Shown piece after piece: positions 6,382 through 11,009 of a stretch of DNA of 11,009 bases. Made by a program: the position numbers and the translations under genes. The stretch comes from Bacteroidota bacterium (lineage in GTDB: Bacteria > Bacteroidota > Ignavibacteria > SZUA-365 > JAADGX01), in NCBI GenBank assembly GCA_027021285.1, contig JALUUP010000258.1:1-11009 (forward strand), in the 5' to 3' direction. Positions within the stretch are counted from its first letter, which is position 1. Each line of letters starts with the position of its first letter. The notes below the pieces were generated by a model. That model had not been told where the DNA came from, made no database searches, and saw only the letters and a list, made by a program, of their open reading frames with translations.

Positions 6382-8150
6382 AACTCTTCGAACGGTTGAA
6401 CAGCTACCGGCAACTATCCTACCTGGCGCCATATTTCAGGAGGCATCGGAAAAAGTTCATTCTTGGTATCGTATTCATTCTCCTCTCCACGATCTTCGAG
6501 GTCTTCGTCCCCCAGTTTATTCGCCAGGCCATTGATGGAATCGAGACCGGTATTACTTCCAGCGGGCTGGCGTTTCTCGCGTTGCTGATCGTCGGGACTG
6601 CCGCTATCAGCGGGGTGTTCCTGTTTCTGACGCGCCAGACCATCATCGTCGCATCGCGCGAAGTGGAATACGACCTGCGCAACGATTTCTATAATCATGT
6701 TCAAAGCCTCTCCATCCGGTTTTTTCAAAACCGGCCCACGGGCGAGGTTATGGCGTATGCTTCCAACGATATAAATGCCGTTCGCATGTTCGTGGGACCG
6801 GCGGTGATGTATTCCGCCAATACGGTGTTCACTTTCGTCATTACGCTGGGCATCATGTTGTTGATCAACCCGGCACTGACCCTGCTGGCCCTTGCGCCCA
6901 TGCCCGCGGTTTCCTTCCTCGTGTACAAGTTGGGAAAGATTATTCACGATCGTTTTGAGGACATCCAGTCGCACTACGCGCTCCTTACCGCGCGAGCCCA
7001 GGAAAACCTCTCCGGGATTCGTGTGGTCAAAGCGTATGCACGGGAGGCTTACGAGATCGGGGTGTTTCGCAACCTGAGCTGGTCGTATTTGAAGAAAAAC
7101 CTGCGCCTCGCCAGGGTACAGGTGTTCCTCATGCCAGCTCTGAGTTTTCTCGTAGGGTTATCCATGGTTATCGTGTTATGGTACGGGGGGACGCTGGTCA
7201 TCGACGGTGACCTGACGCTGGGTGCGCTGACCCAGATCATTATTTACATCGGGATGCTTATCTGGCCCATGATCGCGACCGGATGGGTCATCAACCTCAT
7301 CCAGAGGGCGGCGGCATCCATGGGCAGGATCCAGGACATTTTCAAGGAACGGCCGGAAATCTCCGACACCGATAACACGGATCACTCCATCACGAAGCTT
7401 GACGGAAGAATCGAGTTCGATGATGTCGGTTTTCGGTACATGGAAAGGGCTCCATGGGTCGTGCGGCACATTAATCTGGATATCCCGCCGTCGGCTTCAC
7501 TGGCCATCGTCGGCCGGACGGGAGTGGGAAAAACGACATTGGTCAATCTCATTCCCCGTCTCTACGATGTCACGGAAGGTGTCGTACGTGTGGGTGGTCA
7601 TGATGTTCGGAAGATACCCGTGCATACACTCAGGGATCATATCGGCTACGTAACCCAGGAAACATTTCTTTTTTCCGACACGATTTTCAGGAATATCGCG
7701 TTTGGAGTAGACAACCCCTCGCGCGAAGAAGTGGAATCCGCTGCGCGCGTCGCTGCGATCCATGATGCCATCCTGGAATTTCCGAAGGGGTACGATACAT
7801 TTATCGGCGAGCGGGGCATTACGCTGTCGGGAGGACAAAAGCAGCGCATCAGTATCGCGAGGGCGGTGTTGCGCAAGCCCGCTATTCTTATCCTGGACGA
7901 CGCGCTGTCCGCTGTCGATACTCATACCGAGGAGGAAATCCTGCAGCGCCTCCGCGAGGTCATGCGGGAGCGGACCAGCATCATCATCAGCCACCGTGTT
8001 TCCACCGTGAAACACGCTGATCACATCATTGTTCTTTCGAACGGCGCAATCACCGAGCAGGGAACCCACGATGAACTCCTTGAGCTCGGTGGAGTGTACG
8101 CGGATCTGCATTTCAAGCAGCTCCTTGCGGACGAACTGGAGAGCATGTAA
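6378..8150 (+). CDS. ABC exporter half-transporter, fused membrane and ATPase domains (MdlA/YheI-like)
   Basis: This 590-residue type IV exporter subunit of the inner membrane has about six transmembrane helices in residues 27-310 followed by an ATPase domain from about 342. It shows the coupling-region sequence ENLSGIRVVKAYARE (209-223), A-loop Tyr354, Walker A GRTGVGKT (379-386), Q-loop Gln427, signature LSGGQ (483-487), D-loop SAVD (511-514) and switch His539. Walker B reads ILILDD, so Asp508 sits where the catalytic glutamate is usual. From memory, E. coli MdlA and B. subtilis YheI/BmrC, the degenerate halves of heterodimeric exporters, have the same residue. No second half-transporter is in the window. 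The ATG at 6378 overlaps the HAD stop, and an upstream ATG at 6237 would read through HAD sequence. Substrate is unknown: lipid, drug or peptide are all possible. Confidence 0.9.
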   Translation: MKLFERLNSYRQLSYLAPYFRRHRKKFILGIVFILLSTIFEVFVPQFIRQAIDGIETGITSSGLAFLALLIVGTAAISGVFLFLTRQTIIVASREVEYDLRNDFYNHVQSLSIRFFQNRPTGEVMAYASNDINAVRMFVGPAVMYSANTVFTFVITLGIMLLINPALTLLALAPMPAVSFLVYKLGKIIHDRFEDIQSHYALLTARAQENLSGIRVVKAYAREAYEIGVFRNLSWSYLKKNLRLARVQVFLMPALSFLVGLSMVIVLWYGGTLVIDGDLTLGALTQIIIYIGMLIWPMIATGWVINLIQRAAASMGRIQDIFKERPEISDTDNTDHSITKLDGRIEFDDVGFRYMERAPWVVRHINLDIPPSASLAIVGRTGVGKTTLVNLIPRLYDVTEGVVRVGGHDVRKIPVHTLRDHIGYVTQETFLFSDTIFRNIAFGVDNPSREEVESAARVAAIHDAILEFPKGYDTFIGERGITLSGGQKQRISIARAVLRKPAILILDDALSAVDTHTEEEILQRLREVMRERTSIIISHRVSTVKHADHIIVLSNGAITEQGTHDELLELGGVYADLHFKQLLADELESM

Positions 8151-8152
8151 CC

Positions 8153-8159
8153 AAGAGGA
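8153..8159 (+). promoter_or_regulatory. Shine-Dalgarno of nrnA
   Basis: AAGAGGA lies in the 15-nt gap after the ABC gene and ends 6 nt before the GTG at 8166. It supports that non-ATG start for nrnA. Confidence 0.65.
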
Positions 8160-8165
8160 CAACAG

Positions 8166-9182
8166 GTGACCGTACTTGTATCATCGATCCAAGAAATTGC
8201 TCGAATACTCCGCGAGAAACACTCGTTCCTGCTGACCACGCACGTCAACCCGGACGGTGACGGGCTGGGCTGCGAGTACGGGTTGTATCACGTCCTTCGC
8301 AGGCTGGGAAAGGAAGTGCGCGTCATCAATGCGGCGGACCTGCCCGAGAACTACGCGTTTCTTGACGGCGATGTCTTTGAAACCTACGACGGTTCGGCGC
8401 ATGATTCGTGGATCGTCTCGGCCGACGTCGTGATGATCCTGGACACAAACGAGATGGAACGAATCGGTGATCTCGGAACCGTCGTACAGGAATCCGAAGC
8501 GCTGAAGGTCATCGTGGATCACCACCTGCATCCTTCAGCCGTCGCGGACCTGTATTTCATCGACGATCAGGCGAGTTCGACCGGGGAACTGGTCTTTTCG
8601 CTTTTACAGGAATTGATCGGGTTGAATTTCGGCTATGAAGCCGCTCTCGGTTTGTACACGGCAATCATGACGGACACGGGGTCGTTTCGGTTCCCGCGCT
8701 CCACGCCCCGTGTTCACAGGATCGTCGCCGATCTGCTGGAGCACGGCATCAATCCCGCCCACGTGTATGAGGCCGTGTACGAGAGCTACCCGTTGCGTCG
8801 GGCCAGGCTGCTTGGCCTCATGCTCAGGGATATCACCGCTGTCGCCGGTGGACGAGTGACCATCACGACGGTGACCCGCGCGATGTTCGAGGAGGCGGGA
8901 GCGGTTCAGGAGGACGTGGACGACATGGTGAACTACGGCCTTGCGATTCGGGGAGTAGAGATGACGATTCTTCTGGTCGAAACCGGCAAGGGCGTAAGAA
9001 TGAGTTTTCGCTCCCGTGGAGATGTCCCGGTCAATGAATTGGCCGTCAAATTTGGCGGTGGAGGGCATTGCAACGCTGCGGGCGCTTTTGTCAGCGATAC
9101 CTCGCTCGTCGATGTCCGGGTACGGCTGGAAAAAGAACTGGAAGATTTTATTTCCACTCGCTTTGGTCCCGAAAGCAGGTAG
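8166..9182 (+). CDS. nrnA: DHH-family nanoRNase / pAp phosphatase NrnA
   Basis: This 338-residue cytoplasmic phosphoesterase is of the DHH/DHHA1 type. NrnA enzymes degrade very short RNAs, often also dephosphorylate 3'-phosphoadenosine 5'-phosphate, and some cleave linear dinucleotides from cyclic dinucleotide turnover. The DHH domain metal ligands are complete: THVNPDGDG (25-33, with His26, Asp30, Asp32), LDTNE with Asp93, VDHH (117-120) and MTDTGSFRF with Asp170. The DHHA1 domain carries the substrate motif FGGGGHCNAAG (296-306). Translation starts at GTG. The length is normal for the family (about 310-340). It is the last gene of the operon, and the terminator's 5' stem arm is formed by its final codons. 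Membership of the NrnA group is strong; the preferred substrate is not readable. Confidence 0.92.
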   Translation: MTVLVSSIQEIARILREKHSFLLTTHVNPDGDGLGCEYGLYHVLRRLGKEVRVINAADLPENYAFLDGDVFETYDGSAHDSWIVSADVVMILDTNEMERIGDLGTVVQESEALKVIVDHHLHPSAVADLYFIDDQASSTGELVFSLLQELIGLNFGYEAALGLYTAIMTDTGSFRFPRSTPRVHRIVADLLEHGINPAHVYEAVYESYPLRRARLLGLMLRDITAVAGGRVTITTVTRAMFEEAGAVQEDVDDMVNYGLAIRGVEMTILLVETGKGVRMSFRSRGDVPVNELAVKFGGGGHCNAAGAFVSDTSLVDVRVRLEKELEDFISTRFGPESR

Positions 9183-9203
9183 ATACCGAGTGGAATTTTT
9201 TTT
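9152..9203 (+). terminator. Intrinsic terminator of the operon
   Basis: A perfect 9-bp stem, TTCCACTCG (9152-9160) with CGAGTGGAA (9187-9195), is followed at once by eight T residues (9196-9203). The 26-nt interior can form a small inner hairpin, CTTT (9161-9164) with AAAG (9172-9175). The 5' arm lies in the nrnA coding sequence, and the TAG stop (9180-9182) lies in the loop. It separates the long operon from the pepA promoter just downstream. Confidence 0.85.
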
Positions 9204-9211
9204 CAAATCCG

Positions 9212-9244
9212 TTTGCAAACTGTTGTACCATGATATATACTTTG
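9212..9244 (+). promoter_or_regulatory. pepA: Probable promoter of pepA
   Basis: TTGCAA (9213-9218, four of six to the sigma-70 -35 consensus) and TATACT (9236-9241, five of six to the -10) are separated by exactly 17 bp. The start point would be near 9248. A TG at 9231-9232 also fits an extended -10 for TATATA (9234-9239). TTTG at 9212-9215 and TACTTTG at 9238-9244 resemble the Bacteroidota TTTG/TAnnTTTG pattern, with one base fewer in the second element. It sits 9 nt after the T-tract of the preceding terminator. Confidence 0.65.
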
Positions 9245-9312
9245 AGAAAATCATGATGAGATGCCGAGTAGCATATCCAGTGAGCCAGAATTGCACGTAA
9301 GAGCACATCCCG

Positions 9313-9342
9313 AAAAAAAGAACGTTTCCCGGTCTGAAACGT
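9313..9342 (-). terminator. Weak terminator-like hairpin on the minus strand
   Basis: ACGTTTC (9322-9328) pairs with GAAACGT (9336-9342) around a 7-nt loop. Read on the minus strand, the hairpin is followed by T, C and then seven T residues (9319-9313), so it could stop antisense transcription from the pepA side. On the + strand it is simply a 7-bp hairpin in the pepA leader. The stem is short and has only three G-C pairs, so its function is uncertain. Confidence 0.25.
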
Positions 9343-9394
9343 GGAAAGGCTTCGATTGGAGGTTGTGGTGCTCGGATTTCCACATTGAATGTAA

Positions 9395-9413
9395 CTTCGA
9401 CAAATCGAGGAGA
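9395..9413 (+). promoter_or_regulatory. pepA: pepA Shine-Dalgarno, partly inside a small hairpin
   Basis: GAGGAGA (9407-9413) ends 5 nt before the ATG at 9419, the strongest ribosome site in the window. CTTCGA (9395-9400) can pair with TCGAGG (9405-9410), with one G-U pair and loop CAAA, burying the first four bases of that site. The ribosome site itself is clear; a regulatory role for the hairpin is inference. Confidence 0.7.
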
Positions 9414-9418
9414 AGCAC

Positions 9419-10960
9419 ATGGTAAAATGTACCGGCGCCTATGGTACTCCAGAACGGATCAAAGCCGACGTACACACGATTTTTTTGCCGCGGGAGAGTT
9501 CCATCCAGAAAAAGCAGCTCGCTCCGCTGGAGAAGTCCCAGCGCAGCGTGCTCTTCACGGCGATAGAAAACGGTGATTTTACCGGGAAGACGGAGGATAT
9601 CCTCTATCTCTACGGTCAGGACGGGACTCGCCTCCTTATCGTAGGGGTGGGCGAAGTCGGAAAGATTGATTCCGAGGTCCTGCGGCGTGCGGCAGCAAAA
9701 GCAGTCAAGGCGTGTCAGAAGCTTTCAGCGCAAAAACTCGCCTTGTACATGCTGAAGGAAGACCTTCTGCCCAAGACGATGGGGTTGAATTTTGCGACGG
9801 CAAGTCGTGCCATCGTTGAAGGGGCGTTCCTGGGGTTGTACAAGTACGATGCGTACAAGAAGAAGGATAAGGGGCGGGCAAACCGCAAGGCGCAGAAGGA
9901 GGAGGGGAAAAAAGAAATCACGGATCTCGTGCTCGCAACGCCGGACGAAGGGCATCAGACGACGTTGAAACAGGTCATCGAACAGACCACGACGGTGGCG
10001 GAAGCCGTGTACAAGGCCCGCGACCTGGGGAATGCTCCATCAAACGAAATTACCCCGGACATCCTGGCGAAAACGGCATCTTCGCTTGCCAAGAAATATC
10101 ACTTGAATGTCGTGGTTCTCAAGAAAAAGGAAATCGAGTCCCACAAGATGATGGGACTCCTGGCGGTGAACAGGGGGAGCGCAAACGAGCCGCGCTTCAT
10201 CATTCTTGAACATAACGCGACAAAGAAGAGTTATCCGTGCATCGTTCTCGTCGGTAAAGGCGTAACCTTCGATTCCGGGGGGATTTCCATAAAACCTTCG
10301 GCCAACATGGGCGAGATGAAGATGGATATGGCTGGCGCCGCCACGGTGATTGGCGTGATGATGGCTGCGGCCCGCTTGAAGTTACCAATCCGCCTCATCG
10401 GTCTCATCCCATCCACCGACAACATGCCGTCCGGAAGCGCGCTTTGCCCTGGCGATATTATCACGTATTCGAACGGGGTCTCGGTGGAAGTCGATAACAC
10501 GGACGCGGAAGGGAGGTTGATTCTTGCCGATGCGTTATTGTATGCCCAGCGTTTTAAGCCCCGCTGTATCATTGATCTCGCCACGTTGACGGGCGCCTGT
10601 GTCATTGCCCTTGGGGCGCACAGCACGGGGATGATGGGAACGGACGAGGCGGTGAAATCACTGTTGAAGGAAGCGGGTGATCGGACGCACGAGCGTGTCA
10701 CGGAACTCCCCGTTTACGAGGAATACGAAAAGCAGCTCAAGAGCGAGGTCGCCGATATCAAGAATGTCGGAGGAAGAGAAGCCGGTGCCATTACCGCAGC
10801 TCTCTTTTTGAAGAAGTTTGTCGGCGAGTATCCATGGGTACATCTCGATATCGCGGGAACGGCGATGCTTTCCGAAGCCGGGGAATATACGCCCAAAGGA
10901 GCCAGTGGAGTCGGTGTACGGTTGCTTGTCGATGCGCTTTCGCACTGGAAGAAAACCTGA
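9419..10960 (+). CDS. pepA: Leucyl aminopeptidase (M17 family, PepA)
   Basis: This 513-residue cytoplasmic metallo-aminopeptidase removes N-terminal residues, leucine preferentially, from peptides in protein turnover; family members are hexamers with two metal ions. The N-terminal macro-like domain covers about 1-170 and the catalytic domain about 185-510. All active-site residues are visible: metal ligands Lys280, Asp285, Asp303, Asp362 and Glu364, and catalytic Lys292 and Arg366. Each is exactly ten positions beyond my recollection of the E. coli PepA numbering. The family signature NTDAEGRL is at 360-367. A Lys-rich stretch at about 145-166 lies near the domain linker. No signal peptide is seen. 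The gene has its own promoter and a strong ribosome site, and follows the terminator of the upstream operon. Some PepA proteins also bind DNA, which cannot be judged here. Confidence 0.97.
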   Translation: MVKCTGAYGTPERIKADVHTIFLPRESSIQKKQLAPLEKSQRSVLFTAIENGDFTGKTEDILYLYGQDGTRLLIVGVGEVGKIDSEVLRRAAAKAVKACQKLSAQKLALYMLKEDLLPKTMGLNFATASRAIVEGAFLGLYKYDAYKKKDKGRANRKAQKEEGKKEITDLVLATPDEGHQTTLKQVIEQTTTVAEAVYKARDLGNAPSNEITPDILAKTASSLAKKYHLNVVVLKKKEIESHKMMGLLAVNRGSANEPRFIILEHNATKKSYPCIVLVGKGVTFDSGGISIKPSANMGEMKMDMAGAATVIGVMMAAARLKLPIRLIGLIPSTDNMPSGSALCPGDIITYSNGVSVEVDNTDAEGRLILADALLYAQRFKPRCIIDLATLTGACVIALGAHSTGMMGTDEAVKSLLKEAGDRTHERVTELPVYEEYEKQLKSEVADIKNVGGREAGAITAALFLKKFVGEYPWVHLDIAGTAMLSEAGEYTPKGASGVGVRLLVDALSHWKKT

Positions 10961-11009
10961 ACCCTCGCACCTGTTCGAGCAACGAGTTCAATACGGAACG
11001 CGGAGTGAA
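10961..11009. other. Short stretch after pepA, no feature seen
   Basis: These 49 bases follow the pepA stop. I see no convincing hairpin with a T-tract, so pepA is either read through into the next gene or terminated outside the window. A GGAG at 11002-11005 close to the end might belong to a following gene, but too little is present to call one. Confidence 0.4.

Noticed and set aside
9363..9425. TTG-started 20-codon frame overlapping the pepA start
   Set aside because: Its GGAGG touches the TTG with no spacing, so initiation there is unlikely.
1..11009. CRISPR arrays, tRNA or rRNA genes, insertion sequences, phage genes
   Set aside because: I saw no regularly spaced repeats, no tRNA-like cloverleaf, no transposase or integrase motifs and no terminal inverted repeats; gene content and composition look uniform.

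Overview
No previously undescribed system is evident in this window. It looks like a compact housekeeping and cell-envelope operon from a Gram-negative bacterium. Base composition is moderately GC-rich, judged by eye in the middle to upper 50s per cent. The Gram-negative inference rests on an MlaE/MlaF/MlaD-type lipid transport set at the left end. Recognisable Shine-Dalgarno sites (AGGAG, GAGGAG) argue against a classical Bacteroidia genome. The long MlaD protein with GxGTLG repeats reminds me of the wider Bacteroidota/Chlorobi/Gemmatimonadota group, but that placement is tentative.

Region 1-9203 holds nine genes on the + strand: mlaE (5' end outside the window), mlaF, mlaD, a PfkB-family sugar kinase, an RmlD-like reductase, serS, a HAD-family protein, a fused ABC exporter subunit and nrnA. 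The spacings between neighbours are +10, -4, -1, -4, +13, -20, -4 and +15 nt, so this is almost certainly one translationally coupled operon. It ends at a strong intrinsic terminator at 9152-9203, whose 5' stem arm lies inside the last codons of nrnA.

Region 9204-9418 is an AT-richer intergenic stretch. It holds a good promoter (about 9212-9244) and a leader of about 170 nt with small hairpins, one of which overlaps the next ribosome binding site. Region 9419-10960 is pepA, a complete M17 leucyl aminopeptidase with its own strong Shine-Dalgarno. The last 49 bases hold nothing I can call.

The operon mixes envelope functions (Mla lipid transport, the reductase, an ABC exporter) with information and turnover functions (SerS, the NrnA nanoRNase). 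The points most worth checking are the ABC exporter, which has Asp at the catalytic Walker B glutamate position and no partner gene beside it; the HAD protein, which has Trp in place of the second motif-I aspartate; the terminator nested in nrnA; and the pepA leader.
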